The notes under the pieces were generated by a model. That model was not told the DNA's origin, did not search any database, and saw only the letters and a list, made by a program, of their open reading frames with translations. From Dyadobacter sp. 50-39 (GTDB lineage Bacteria; Bacteroidota; Bacteroidia; Cytophagales; Spirosomataceae): a DNA stretch of 64,000 bases. The stretch lies in contig MKSR01000040.1 in the NCBI GenBank assembly GCA_001898145.1, forward strand, positions 372,001 to 436,000, in the 5' to 3' direction. Made by a program: the position numbers and the translations under genes. Below, piece after piece: positions 36,343-45,041 of the stretch (the first letter of the stretch is position 1; each line of letters starts with the position of its first letter).

Positions 36343-37104
36343 ATGATCGTTGCCGACCACATCAGCAAACATTTTAATGGTATTGAGGCAGTGAAAGATG
36401 TTTCCTTCCGGGTAGCCGAAGGCGAAACAATGGTGTTGCTGGGTACGAGCGGCTGCGGTAAAACCACTACCCTCAAAATGCTCAACCGGCTGATAGAAGC
36501 CACCTCGGGGCGGATCGAGGTACTGGGCAAAAATATCTCCGACGAGAAGCCCGAAATATTGCGGCGGTCGATCGGCTATGTTTCTCAAAACAATGGCCTT
36601 TTTCCGCATTACACGGTTGCCGAGAATATCGCGGTCGTGCCCAGGCTGCTCGGCTGGCAGCGCGGCGACATCCGGGATCACACGGGCCGCTGGCTCGATC
36701 AGTTGAAACTGACTGCGCATTTTGTAAACAAGTACCCCGGCGAGCTGAGCGGCGGCCAGCAGCAGCGCGTCGCCATAGCCCGTGCGCTCATTGCAAACCC
36801 GCCTGTGTTACTGCTCGACGAGCCCTTCGGTGCGCTCGATCCCGTGACGCGCGCCAGCGTACGCAAGGATTTCGCGGAATTGCCTTCATTGCAGCAGAAA
36901 ACCGTGGTCCTCGTTACGCACGATGTGCAGGAAGCGCTTCAAATGGGCGACCATATTTGCCTGATGGATAAGGGCAGTATTGTGCAGCAAGGCAAACCGG
37001 GCGATTTGCTGCTCAGGCCCGTGAACGAATTTGTACACGCGTTCCTGGGAGGGCATCTTGAAGACATTTCCCGCATTTACGAACGCATCCGCGCACAGGA
37101 ATAA
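36343..37104 (+). CDS. ABC transporter ATPase, OpuCA/EgtV type
   Basis: The 253-residue ATPase has Walker A LLGTSGCGKTTT, signature ELSGGQQQRVAIA, Walker B LLLDEPFGALDP and the H-loop VLVTHDVQEAL. The order and sequence fit the quaternary-amine/ergothioneine uptake subfamily, but the C-terminal CBS domains of osmoregulated OpuA-type ATPases are absent (253 residues only). Its stop overlaps the ATG of the permease/binding-protein fusion by 1 bp. With egtB and egtD directly downstream, it is most likely the ATPase of an ergothioneine-type importer; betaine or choline are alternatives. Confidence 0.88.
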   Translation: MIVADHISKHFNGIEAVKDVSFRVAEGETMVLLGTSGCGKTTTLKMLNRLIEATSGRIEVLGKNISDEKPEILRRSIGYVSQNNGLFPHYTVAENIAVVPRLLGWQRGDIRDHTGRWLDQLKLTAHFVNKYPGELSGGQQQRVAIARALIANPPVLLLDEPFGALDPVTRASVRKDFAELPSLQQKTVVLVTHDVQEALQMGDHICLMDKGSIVQQGKPGDLLLRPVNEFVHAFLGGHLEDISRIYERIRAQE

Positions 37105-38681
37105 TGGAAGAACAACAGTCACTATGGGCATTTATGGCGCAGCAATCGGGAAAGCTGTGGAGCCAGACTGTGGCCCATATCGGCCTTACGTGCATTTCGC
37201 TGCTCATCGCGATCGCGATCGGACTGCCTTTGGGGATCTGGATCGCACGGCAGAAAAAAGCGGCCTGGCTTGTACTGGGCGTGGCCGGCGTGCTGCAAAC
37301 GATTCCCAGCATCGCCCTGCTCGGTTTTATGATTCCCCTGCTCGGGATCGGCGCCCTACCTGCCATTACCGCGCTGTTTTTATACGCACTGCTCCCGATT
37401 ATCCGGAATACCTACACGGGCATTACGGGCGTGGACCCGGCTATCACCGAGGCTGCACGCGGTATGGGCATGAACGCCTGGCAGATACTTACGGACGTGG
37501 AATTACCGCTGGCGATGCCTGTGATCCTGGCCGGCATTCGTACTGCGACGGTCATCAATGTGGGCGTGGCTACACTGGCTGCTTACATAGCGGCGGGCGG
37601 CTTGGGTGAATTCATTTTCGGGGGTATTGCGCTGAACAACACGCAGATGATCCTTGCGGGAGCTATTCCGGCTGCATTGCTTGCCGTGGTCTTCGATTTT
37701 CTGTTGTCCTTGCTTCAAAAGACGGGTTTGAGAAAAATGCGCAGCATTTCGGCCGCGCTGCCGGTACTGCTGCTGTTGCTGTCGTCTTTTTACCTGGTAC
37801 CTTATACAAAAGGCAGGATGCTGGCCGGTTTCACGCCCGAATTCATGGGACGAGAAGATGGTTACCTGGGGTTGAAGTCGAAATACGGGCTGGATATCCC
37901 CACTGTCGTGATCAGCGATGCGGTGATGTACAAGGCCGCATTTGAAGAAAAGCTCGACGTCATTAGCGGATACAGCACCGATGGCCGGCTGAAAGCTTTC
38001 GACCTGGTAACTCTGCATGATGATCAGCAGATTTTCCCGCCTTACTACGCAGCGCCTGTCGTGCGGAGCGAAGTGCTCGGCCAATATCCCGAATTACAAA
38101 CAGTGCTGGAAAAACTTTCCGGTCATATCGGCGATTCGGTCATGACGGAACTGAATTACCGGGTCGATTACCTGAAACAAACGCCGGACCGCGTGGCGCA
38201 TGATTTTCTGGTATCCAAAAACCTCTACCAACCACCCCGCAGCGGAAATAAGGGTACGGTACGTCTGGGATCGAAGATTTTTGCCGAGCAGTACATTCTC
38301 GTTCAAATGTATAAGGAGCTAGTGGAGGGTTATACCGACCTCAAAGTCGTTACCAAAACGGGCCTCGGGGGCACGAAAATCTGTTTCGATGCGCTGACAA
38401 ACGGTGAAATCGATATGTACCCCGAGTACACGGGCACCGGGCTGCTTGCTATCCTCAAACCCGGCCGTGCGCAATTGACAGCATTGGCCGGCGACCGGGA
38501 AAAGGTGTATGAATATGTCAGAAATGAATTTTTGAAAAGATATAAGCTGCAATGGCTCCGGCCAATCGGCTTCAATAATGCCTACGCGCTCATGATGCGC
38601 CGCGCGCAGGCACAATCCTTGAATATCCAATCCATCACCGATCTGAAAAACTATGCAACTAATGGAAACCACCGGCATTAG
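37104..38681 (+). CDS. ABC permease fused to a (circularly permuted) substrate-binding domain, EgtU/OpuF type
   Basis: The 525-residue protein has a BPD-type permease part (residues about 1-215, with EAARGMGMNAWQILTDVELPLA as the EAA loop), a further hydrophobic segment (about 214-233) and an OpuAC/EgtU-like binding domain. The binding domain reads in the order: second half first (about 237-375: AGFTPEFMGREDGYLG, GYSTDGRLKAFDL, FPPYYAAPVVRSEVL), short linker QPPRSGNKG, then first half (about 385-525: VRLGSKIFAEQYILVQ, GEIDMYPEYTGTGLL, SITDLKNYA). In family members such as E. coli OsmF the halves are in the opposite order. The 3' end overlaps egtB by 29 bp. Ergothioneine is the likely ligand from context; betaine is the alternative. 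Confidence 0.85.
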   Translation: MEEQQSLWAFMAQQSGKLWSQTVAHIGLTCISLLIAIAIGLPLGIWIARQKKAAWLVLGVAGVLQTIPSIALLGFMIPLLGIGALPAITALFLYALLPIIRNTYTGITGVDPAITEAARGMGMNAWQILTDVELPLAMPVILAGIRTATVINVGVATLAAYIAAGGLGEFIFGGIALNNTQMILAGAIPAALLAVVFDFLLSLLQKTGLRKMRSISAALPVLLLLLSSFYLVPYTKGRMLAGFTPEFMGREDGYLGLKSKYGLDIPTVVISDAVMYKAAFEEKLDVISGYSTDGRLKAFDLVTLHDDQQIFPPYYAAPVVRSEVLGQYPELQTVLEKLSGHIGDSVMTELNYRVDYLKQTPDRVAHDFLVSKNLYQPPRSGNKGTVRLGSKIFAEQYILVQMYKELVEGYTDLKVVTKTGLGGTKICFDALTNGEIDMYPEYTGTGLLAILKPGRAQLTALAGDREKVYEYVRNEFLKRYKLQWLRPIGFNNAYALMMRRAQAQSLNIQSITDLKNYATNGNHRH

Positions 38682-39819
38682 GGAAGCATTTCACCGTGTC
38701 AGGAAGCACTCGGAGTACATCTGCGAGCCCCTTGAAACGGAAGATTACGTACCCCAGCCAGTCGCGTTCGTAAGCCCGCCCAAATGGCACCTGGCGCACT
38801 CGACCTGGTTTTTTGAAACATTCATCCTCAAACCCAATGTACCGGGCTATCGCGTTTACGACCCCGATTTCAACTATCTGTTCAACAGCTATTACAACAA
38901 TGTGGGCGAGCGTACCCTTCGCACCGACCGAGGGAACGTGACCCGTCCTACCACCAAGGCTGTGTACGCATACCGGCAATATGTGGACGGACAGATGGAC
39001 ACGTTCCTTGAAGAGCTCGCCGACCCCGGGATCCTGGCATTGGTAGAACTCGGCCTGCACCACGAACAGCAGCACCAGGAGCTCCTCGTTACGGATATTA
39101 AATACATTCTCGGCCATAACCCGCTTTTCCCGGTTTACCGCGAAGGCCAGAATATGGTGAGCGGGCAGAATACCGAAACCGGCTTCCTGGCCATTCCCGA
39201 AGGCGTTTATGACATCGGCCACCAGGGAAGCGGGTTTTGTTTTGACAATGAACTAGGCAGGCATAAGGTCTACCTCCACGGCTTCGAAATCGATAAGGGA
39301 CTCGTCACCAACGGCGCGTATATCGAATTCATGCAGGCGGGCGGGTACCAGGATTTTAACCTCTGGCTCGATGAAGGCTGGGCGTGGGTAAATGCCCATC
39401 AGGTTTCATCTCCGATGTACTGGCACCTCATCGAAGGTGAATGGCATTACTTTACCTTGAATGGTTTGCAAAAAGTGGATCCGGACGCCATTCTGAGCCA
39501 TATCAGTTTTTTTGAAGCGGCTGCATTTGCGCAATGGAAGGGAATGCGGCTGCCCACCGAATTCGAATGGGAAATAGCCGCCGCCAACCTCGATTGGGGC
39601 CAGCGCTGGGAATGGACCAATAGCGCCTACCTGCCTTACCCCGGCTTTTCCAAAGCACCCGGGGCAGTGGGCGAATACAACGGCAAATTCATGGTGAACC
39701 AGATGGTCCTCCGTGGGGCATCGGTAGCCACTTCGCCCGGGCATGCACGTAAAACCTATCGTAATTTCTTTCACACACACGAGCGCTGGCAATACACGGG
39801 CATCCGGCTTGCGCGATAA
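38653..39819 (+). CDS. egtB: Ergothioneine biosynthesis sulfoxide synthase EgtB
   Basis: The 388-residue protein has a DinB_2-type N-terminal domain whose iron-binding histidines are visible in WHLAHSTWFFE (about 45-55) and HHEQQHQELL (about 136-145, the H-x3-H pair). A FGE-sulfatase-like C-terminal domain follows (IPEGVYDIGHQG, FFEAAAFAQWKGMRLPTEFEWE, VLRGASVAT). EgtB joins a thiol (cysteine or gamma-glutamylcysteine) to hercynine with O2. The start overlaps the transporter gene by 29 bp; Met4 (38662) is an alternative start. No egtC or egtE is in the window. Confidence 0.92.
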   Translation: MQLMETTGIREAFHRVRKHSEYICEPLETEDYVPQPVAFVSPPKWHLAHSTWFFETFILKPNVPGYRVYDPDFNYLFNSYYNNVGERTLRTDRGNVTRPTTKAVYAYRQYVDGQMDTFLEELADPGILALVELGLHHEQQHQELLVTDIKYILGHNPLFPVYREGQNMVSGQNTETGFLAIPEGVYDIGHQGSGFCFDNELGRHKVYLHGFEIDKGLVTNGAYIEFMQAGGYQDFNLWLDEGWAWVNAHQVSSPMYWHLIEGEWHYFTLNGLQKVDPDAILSHISFFEAAAFAQWKGMRLPTEFEWEIAAANLDWGQRWEWTNSAYLPYPGFSKAPGAVGEYNGKFMVNQMVLRGASVATSPGHARKTYRNFFHTHERWQYTGIRLAR

Positions 39820-39829
39820 ATCATGCGTT

Positions 39830-40774
39830 ATGACTGACATACAAACTTTTGCCAGGGACATTCATAAAGGACTGTCCGCACCGCAGAAACACATTTCGAG
39901 CAAGTACTTTTACGACGATATCGGCAGCGGGATTTTCCAGGACATCATGAAAATGCCCGAATACTACCCTACCCCGTGTGAGTTCGAGATCTTGTCGCTC
40001 CAAGGCGAGCAGATCATTGAGAAACTGAAATTCGGCGAGCCGTTCCAGATTGTGGAATTTGGTGCAGGCGATGGCATTAAAACGCGGCAGCTGCTTAAAA
40101 AGCTGGTAGAGCGGCAAGTGGATTTTACCTACGTGCCCATCGACATTTCGTCCAAAGCGATCGACGAGCTGACGACTAATATGCGCAGCCATTTGCCTGA
40201 ATTGAAGATCAGCCCTATGATCGGCAACTACTTTTCGATGATGGAGGAACTGGCTGCTTCGGGCGTGCCCAGCCTGCTGCTATTCCTGGGAGGAAATATC
40301 GGCAACTACGAAGCGCACGAGGTCACAAGCCTGCTCGCAGACTTCCGCCGGTGCATGAATCCCGGTGACTACCTGCTTACCGGTTTTGATCTGCAAAAAA
40401 ATCCAGCGACGGTTCGCTGTGCGTACGACGACCCGCGCGGCATCACGAAAGCATTCAATATCAATTTGCTACACCGGATCAACCGGGAACTGGGCGGGAC
40501 ATTTAAAACCAACCAGTTCGACTTTTACTCGCATTACAACCCCGTCAACGGCGAGGTCAGAAGCTACCTCGTGAGCCTGGTGCCCCAAAAAGTCCACGTG
40601 CGGCACACCGACAAATGCTACGATTTCGACCGGAATGAGTTGATATGGACAGAACTTTCTAAAAAATATACCCTGAAAGAAATAGAAGGCGTTGCGGAAA
40701 CAAACGGTTTCCGGGTGGTAGAGCATTTCCTCGATTGCAAGGCCTATTTTACCGATAGCCTCTGGACATTATGA
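39830..40774 (+). CDS. egtD: L-histidine N(alpha)-methyltransferase EgtD
   Basis: The start is ATG 39830 (MTDIQTFARDIHKGLSAPQK). The 314-residue protein has the family landmarks KYFYDDIGSGIFQDIM, PEYYPTPCE, the SAM-binding VEFGAGDGIKTRQLL (about 75-89), and LLLFLGGNIGNYE. It methylates histidine three times with SAM to give hercynine, the substrate of EgtB. It starts 10 bp after egtB, so transporter, sulfoxide synthase and methyltransferase form one unit. Confidence 0.94.
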   Translation: MTDIQTFARDIHKGLSAPQKHISSKYFYDDIGSGIFQDIMKMPEYYPTPCEFEILSLQGEQIIEKLKFGEPFQIVEFGAGDGIKTRQLLKKLVERQVDFTYVPIDISSKAIDELTTNMRSHLPELKISPMIGNYFSMMEELAASGVPSLLLFLGGNIGNYEAHEVTSLLADFRRCMNPGDYLLTGFDLQKNPATVRCAYDDPRGITKAFNINLLHRINRELGGTFKTNQFDFYSHYNPVNGEVRSYLVSLVPQKVHVRHTDKCYDFDRNELIWTELSKKYTLKEIEGVAETNGFRVVEHFLDCKAYFTDSLWTL

Positions 40775-40775
40775 T

Positions 40776-40850
40776 TGTCAGCCTGAGCGAAGTCGAAGGG
40801 CTTGTACGATGTTATGGTACAGACTGTCTTCGACTTCGCTCAGACTGACA
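40776..40850. repeat. Inverted repeat downstream of egtD
   Basis: Arms of 23 bp (40776-40798 and 40828-40850, core CCTGAGCGAAGTCGAAG) match at 22 of 23 positions around a 29-base spacer. It begins 1 bp after the egtD stop. The arm sequence resembles an interspersed element I have seen described in Bacteroidota intergenic regions (recollection, unverified). It could end transcription, but no T-run follows. Confidence 0.7.
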
Positions 40851-40987
40851 GTTTTACTCAGACTGACAGTTTACTCAGACTGGCGGTTACTCAGACTGGC
40901 AGTTACTCAGACTGACAGTTGCTCAGACTGACAGTTAATCAGAATGATGGTTACTCAGACTGAGAGTTCGCTCTGGCTGACAAGTTA
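40839..40987. repeat. Degenerate tandem repeat array, about nine units of 16-18 bp
   Basis: Units of the form CTCAGACTGACAGTTA follow one another from 40839: three or four near-identical copies, then copies with one to four changes, and a last decayed copy CTCTGGCTGACAAGTTA. The first unit is the inner part of the right arm of the inverted repeat, so the array appears to have grown from that arm. It runs into the 3' end of the convergent H1-like gene. Confidence 0.85.
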
Positions 40988-41626
40988 GTTGCTCGATACG
41001 AATTTATTGAAGCGGCTTTCTTTGCCATCGGCTGTTTTTTCCTGGTAAAGGAATTCGAGCTTGCTTTCGTCGAATTTTTGGAAGAACTCTTCCCAGCTGA
41101 TTTCCTGTAATGAATCTTCACCGCTGTACCCGGGAAAATCGATGCGCAGGATGCCGTTGCCGTCTTTTTTCTTCGTAGTACCCTTCACGACCGAGGGCAC
41201 ACCGCCCCGCTTCTCCACCCATGCCCGGATCATTTCGTGATCGCGCGTCGAGGTGTTGGATTTAGAGCCGCCAGTCGATTTCCTGGCTCCGGTGGATTTG
41301 CTGTCCGAAGATTTAGAGGCCGCAGATTTCGTCGTAGCCGCTTTGGAGTCCGCAGACCTCGCATTGGCGGATTTGGACGTTGCAGATTTCATACCGGACT
41401 TGGTCTCTGATTTCGTTCCGGTAGAAGCCTTTTTACCCGCGGCACGCGCCGCGGCTGTGGTTTCTGCTGCCGTTTTTTTCGCAGCCTTCGAAGGCGTCGG
41501 TTTTGCAGTGCTGCTTTTGGTAGTAGCCTTGGTTGCGGTGCTTTTCTCAGAAGCGCTTTTTTCCGAAGCCCCGGATTTCATTTTAGAAGAGGCTTCTTTG
41601 GTATTGCCTTTTGTTGTAGTAGCCAT
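40985..41626 (-). CDS. Histone H1-like tail fused to a small conserved domain
   Basis: The 213-residue protein has a long low-complexity N-terminal part (about 1-130) made of Lys, Ala, Ser and Thr (KSSTAKPTPSKAAKKTAAE), like bacterial H1-type proteins. A compact domain follows (about 132-213: HEMIRAWVEKRGGVPSVVKG, GILRIDFPGYSG, ISWEEFFQKFDE, YQEKTADGKESRFNKFV). That domain occurs alone as a ~80-residue protein in other bacteria and is sometimes labelled a glucan-branching-related protein without good reason. DNA or RNA binding through the basic tail is likely; the domain's role is unknown. Confidence 0.8.
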   Translation of the reverse strand: MATTTKGNTKEASSKMKSGASEKSASEKSTATKATTKSSTAKPTPSKAAKKTAAETTAAARAAGKKASTGTKSETKSGMKSATSKSANARSADSKAATTKSAASKSSDSKSTGARKSTGGSKSNTSTRDHEMIRAWVEKRGGVPSVVKGTTKKKDGNGILRIDFPGYSGEDSLQEISWEEFFQKFDESKLEFLYQEKTADGKESRFNKFVSSN

Positions 41627-41690
41627 GGTTTCAGTTGTTTGATTTGAACCCGTTTACCTTCAAAAAGCGTGCCGAACGAACAGCCGCCTC

Positions 41691-42437
41691 CTACTCTCCC
41701 AAAACCCCGATGACCCCCTTCAACCTGAAACCACAAACACGGAAGCCTGCCTTTTCGAGTGTCGCCTGCGAAATGCGGTTGCTGATATTACAGCGCGCCG
41801 CAGGCACCCGTCCAATTTTGTAAGCCATGCGTTTCAGTTCCTGCACGATGTAGGTCGCATAGCCCTTTTCGCGGTGCCCTTCCCGCGTTTGCATGTAAAT
41901 GTCTGCATAGGGGATATTGTAGTTGAGCATCAGACCACCACTGGCGACGATCTCACCGCCCGCCTCCACCACATATTCGCTGTCGTCGCCATTCATCGGA
42001 TCGTGCTCGGAACGCTTGCGAAAAATCGCGCCTGGCATTTCCAGAAAAGTCTGGAAATCGTCCTCAAAAAGGATCGCCTCCGCGAACGAGCTTTCACAGA
42101 ACCGGTACAGCATCGTTGTGAGGAACATATCGTTGCTTTGGCTCTCGATCCAGGTCGCCTTGCAATGCATTTGAAATTCCTCAAACACTAGGCTGGCGTG
42201 TTTTCGGTAAGGCGGCAGGATGTAAAATTCGAAGATCGTGTCGCGGTCCTGGCGGCGGTCGGTGCCCCAGACAGAACCGTAACCCATACGGACATTGTCG
42301 ATCCTGAACAGCCAGGTATCGGCCCAGCCGTAGTCGTGGCACTTGTTGCAGACGAACTGGAAGTTATTTTCATGCAGGAACATCGTGCGAAGGTCCCTGA
42401 TCCCGTCCAGCCCGATTTTGGAAATACTGACTCGCAT
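41691..42437 (-). CDS. GNAT-family N-acetyltransferase
   Basis: The 248-residue protein starts MRVSISKIGLDGIRDLRTMF. The C-terminal half has the acetyl-CoA site region ADIYMQTREGHREKGYATYI followed by a helix and NISNRISQATLEKAGF, typical of GNAT enzymes. The N-terminal half (about 1-120) contains NKCHDYGWADTWLFRIDN and is likely a second, degenerate GNAT unit. Substrate unknown. Confidence 0.82.
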   Translation of the reverse strand: MRVSISKIGLDGIRDLRTMFLHENNFQFVCNKCHDYGWADTWLFRIDNVRMGYGSVWGTDRRQDRDTIFEFYILPPYRKHASLVFEEFQMHCKATWIESQSNDMFLTTMLYRFCESSFAEAILFEDDFQTFLEMPGAIFRKRSEHDPMNGDDSEYVVEAGGEIVASGGLMLNYNIPYADIYMQTREGHREKGYATYIVQELKRMAYKIGRVPAARCNISNRISQATLEKAGFRVCGFRLKGVIGVLGE

Positions 42438-42635
42438 ACTTTGGCACGCGCGGTGTGGAAAGTAACCGGTTAAAAAGGTAGTATAATGCCATGAAAAAAA
42501 CTAGCCGTACCACAGGAAATACGACGTCGTAACCGGCTTTTGTGTACGGGCAATGCAGCCGAAAACACGTCAGCAAGGTCAGCAACCGTGCATTTCGCAG
42601 CACCGGCATCTTTATTCACTATATCTAAAACCTGC

Positions 42636-44936
42636 ATGAAGCCTCTTATTCAGACCGTTACATTACTCACGCTACTCGTCTTCCAATGCCATGCGCAGGG
42701 CACCGGCAACACCAGGCTTTGGTACAAGCGACCCGCCACGCAATGGGAGGAAGCCTTACCCATTGGAAACGGGGCATTGGCCGCCATGATTTTCGGGGGC
42801 GTGGAAACCGAGCAAATCCAGTTTAATGAAGAAACCCTTTGGACGGGCGAGCCGAGAAGTTACGCGCACAAGGGTGCTTCCGCGCACCTGGGTGAGATCC
42901 GACGGCTTTTGAACGAAGGCAGGCAAAAAGAAGCCGAGGCGCTCGCCAACGAACATTTTATGAGCCAGCCACTGCGGCAGATGGCATACCAGGCGTTTGG
43001 TGATGTGTATATTGACTTTCCGGGCCACGGGCAACACAGTGCCTATGTGCGTGAACTCGATCTTCGGGGCGCCACTGTAAAAAGCAGCTACCAGTCCGGC
43101 GGCGTCCGCTACACCCGTGAGGCATTTGCGAGCTATCCGGCAAAAGCGATCTATTACCATATGACCAGTTCGCAGAATGGTAAACTGGATTTCACGGTAA
43201 GAATGGACGCCATTCATGCGGAGAAGGAACTGAATGTAAAAGGCAATGAAATCGAACTGCAAGTATTTGTCGACAAGGGCGCATTGAATGGTACCGCCCG
43301 AATGAAGGTACTTACCGACGGAGAAGTGAAGCAGTCCGAAGGAAAACTGACTATCTCGAAAGCCACCCGGGCTACGCTCGTACTGGCCGCCGCCACCAAC
43401 TACATCGACTATAAAAACGTGACCGGGGACCCCAGTGCCAAAACAACCGAAGTTCTTCGTACCGCGCCTCCCTATGAAAAAGCATGGGCCGCCCATTCAG
43501 CCGACTACCAAAAACTCTTCAACCGCTTTACCCTCGCATTACCGGCCGGCAATTCGTCCGCGCTCCCTACCGACGAGCGCCTGAGCCAGTTCAAAAAGAA
43601 CCCCGATGATCCGGCATTACTGGCATTGTACGTGCAGTTCGCCCGCTACCTGCTCATTGCCAGCAGCCGCCCGGGAAGCCACCCCGCCAATTTGCAAGGC
43701 AAATGGAACCATAAGCTCAATCCTTCCTGGGATAGCAAATACACCGTGAACATCAACACGGAAATGAATTATTGGCCTGCCGAAGTGACCAACCTGAGCG
43801 AATGCCATGCGCCGCTGTTCCAGATGGTGAAAGAGGTTTCCGAAACCGGCGCCGAGGTAGCCAGGGAGCACTATAACGCCAAAGGGTGGGTTTTGCACCA
43901 TAATACGGACGTCTGGCGGGGGGCTGCACCCATTAATGCGTCCAATCACGGCATATGGGTAACGGGCGGGGCCTGGCTCAGCCTGCATTTGTGGGAACAT
44001 TACCGGTTTACCCAGGATAAGGCATTTCTGGAAAAAACAGCTTATCCGCTGATGAAAGGCGCTGCGGAGTTTTTCCTGGACTTCCTGGTAAAAGATCCCC
44101 AAACAGGATTGCTGATCAGCTCACCATCCAACTCACCCGAAAACGGAGGTCTGGTGGCCGGGCCTGCGATGGACCACCAGCTTATCCGCGCATTATTCAA
44201 AGCTTGCGCTGAAACGGCCGGCATCCTCGGAACCGATGCCGCCTTTGCCCAAAAACTGACGGAAACAGCCAAACAAATAGCGCCCAACCGCATTGGTCGG
44301 TACGGTCAGTTGCAGGAATGGATGGCCGACATCGACGACACGACGAGCCACCACCGCCACGTGTCGCATTTATGGGGTGTGTACCCGGGCGAGGAAATCA
44401 CTCCCGGCACGCCCGGGTTGCTGAAAGCAGCTATGAAATCCCTGCATTACCGGGGTGACGACGGTACGGGATGGAGCCTGGCATGGAAAATCAACTACTG
44501 GGCGCGGTTCCTCGACGCGGAGCATGCCTACACGATGATCCGGAAGCTTTTCAACCCGGTTTACGATGCCGGGCAGAAAATGAGCGGGGGCGGCTCCTAC
44601 CCCAACCTGTTCGACGCCCATCCGCCGTTCCAGATCGACGGTAACTTCGGCGGCGCGGCGGGCATTCTCGAAACTTTGGTACAGAGCCATCTGGGTGAAA
44701 TCAACTTGCTTCCCGCCCTGCCGAAAGCATTGCCCGACGGCCGCGTGAGCGGGCTATGCGCCAGAGGTGGATTTGAAATGGATATGGAATGGAAAAAAGG
44801 CAGACTGGCAGGTCTCACCATCCGTTCCAAATCCGGGAACATTTGCAAGCTTCGTTATGGAAGCAAGGTAATTTCCATCCCCACGGCGAAAGGTAAAACC
44901 TATCGTTTCGGGCCGGATCTGACGGTTTTGAAATAA
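42636..44936 (+). CDS. Alpha-L-fucosidase, glycoside hydrolase family 95
   Basis: The start is ATG 42636 (MKPLIQTVTLLTLLVFQCHAQ), a signal peptide; the frame is open upstream but without homology. The 766-residue protein has the GH95 N-terminal domain (LWYKRPATQWEEALPIGNG, FNEETLWTGEP) and barrel motifs KYTVNINTEMNYWPAEV (Asn pair), LQEWMADIDDTT (acid Glu) and FQIDGNFGGAAGILE (Asp). GH95 enzymes are inverting alpha-L-fucosidases or galactosidases acting on host or plant glycans. It is exported. Confidence 0.94.
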   Translation: MKPLIQTVTLLTLLVFQCHAQGTGNTRLWYKRPATQWEEALPIGNGALAAMIFGGVETEQIQFNEETLWTGEPRSYAHKGASAHLGEIRRLLNEGRQKEAEALANEHFMSQPLRQMAYQAFGDVYIDFPGHGQHSAYVRELDLRGATVKSSYQSGGVRYTREAFASYPAKAIYYHMTSSQNGKLDFTVRMDAIHAEKELNVKGNEIELQVFVDKGALNGTARMKVLTDGEVKQSEGKLTISKATRATLVLAAATNYIDYKNVTGDPSAKTTEVLRTAPPYEKAWAAHSADYQKLFNRFTLALPAGNSSALPTDERLSQFKKNPDDPALLALYVQFARYLLIASSRPGSHPANLQGKWNHKLNPSWDSKYTVNINTEMNYWPAEVTNLSECHAPLFQMVKEVSETGAEVAREHYNAKGWVLHHNTDVWRGAAPINASNHGIWVTGGAWLSLHLWEHYRFTQDKAFLEKTAYPLMKGAAEFFLDFLVKDPQTGLLISSPSNSPENGGLVAGPAMDHQLIRALFKACAETAGILGTDAAFAQKLTETAKQIAPNRIGRYGQLQEWMADIDDTTSHHRHVSHLWGVYPGEEITPGTPGLLKAAMKSLHYRGDDGTGWSLAWKINYWARFLDAEHAYTMIRKLFNPVYDAGQKMSGGGSYPNLFDAHPPFQIDGNFGGAAGILETLVQSHLGEINLLPALPKALPDGRVSGLCARGGFEMDMEWKKGRLAGLTIRSKSGNICKLRYGSKVISIPTAKGKTYRFGPDLTVLK

Positions 44937-44969
44937 AATTCACTTTTTTCAAAGGCTTGAAAATGCTGC

Positions 44970-44985
44970 TGACATACTGCTGTCA
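44970..44985 (+). promoter_or_regulatory. Candidate operator upstream of a DinB gene
   Basis: TGACA and TGTCA are arranged as an inverted repeat with a 6-bp spacer, 12 bp upstream of TTAGTTTG (44997-45004), a possible -7 box. The DinB gene starts at 45042. A similar combination (TGTCA-N11-TGACA, 52734-52754, then TTAGTTTG at 52794-52801) precedes the gene at 52861, in an otherwise empty 52617-52860 gap. Confidence 0.35.
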
Positions 44986-45041
44986 CTCGGCGGCATTTAG
45001 TTTGTCATGTAATCAAACAATAAACTTTAAAAACCTTTGAC

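Noticed and set aside
40839-40987. Possible CRISPR array
   Set aside because: Units are contiguous without unique spacers, are only 16-18 bp long, and no cas genes are nearby.
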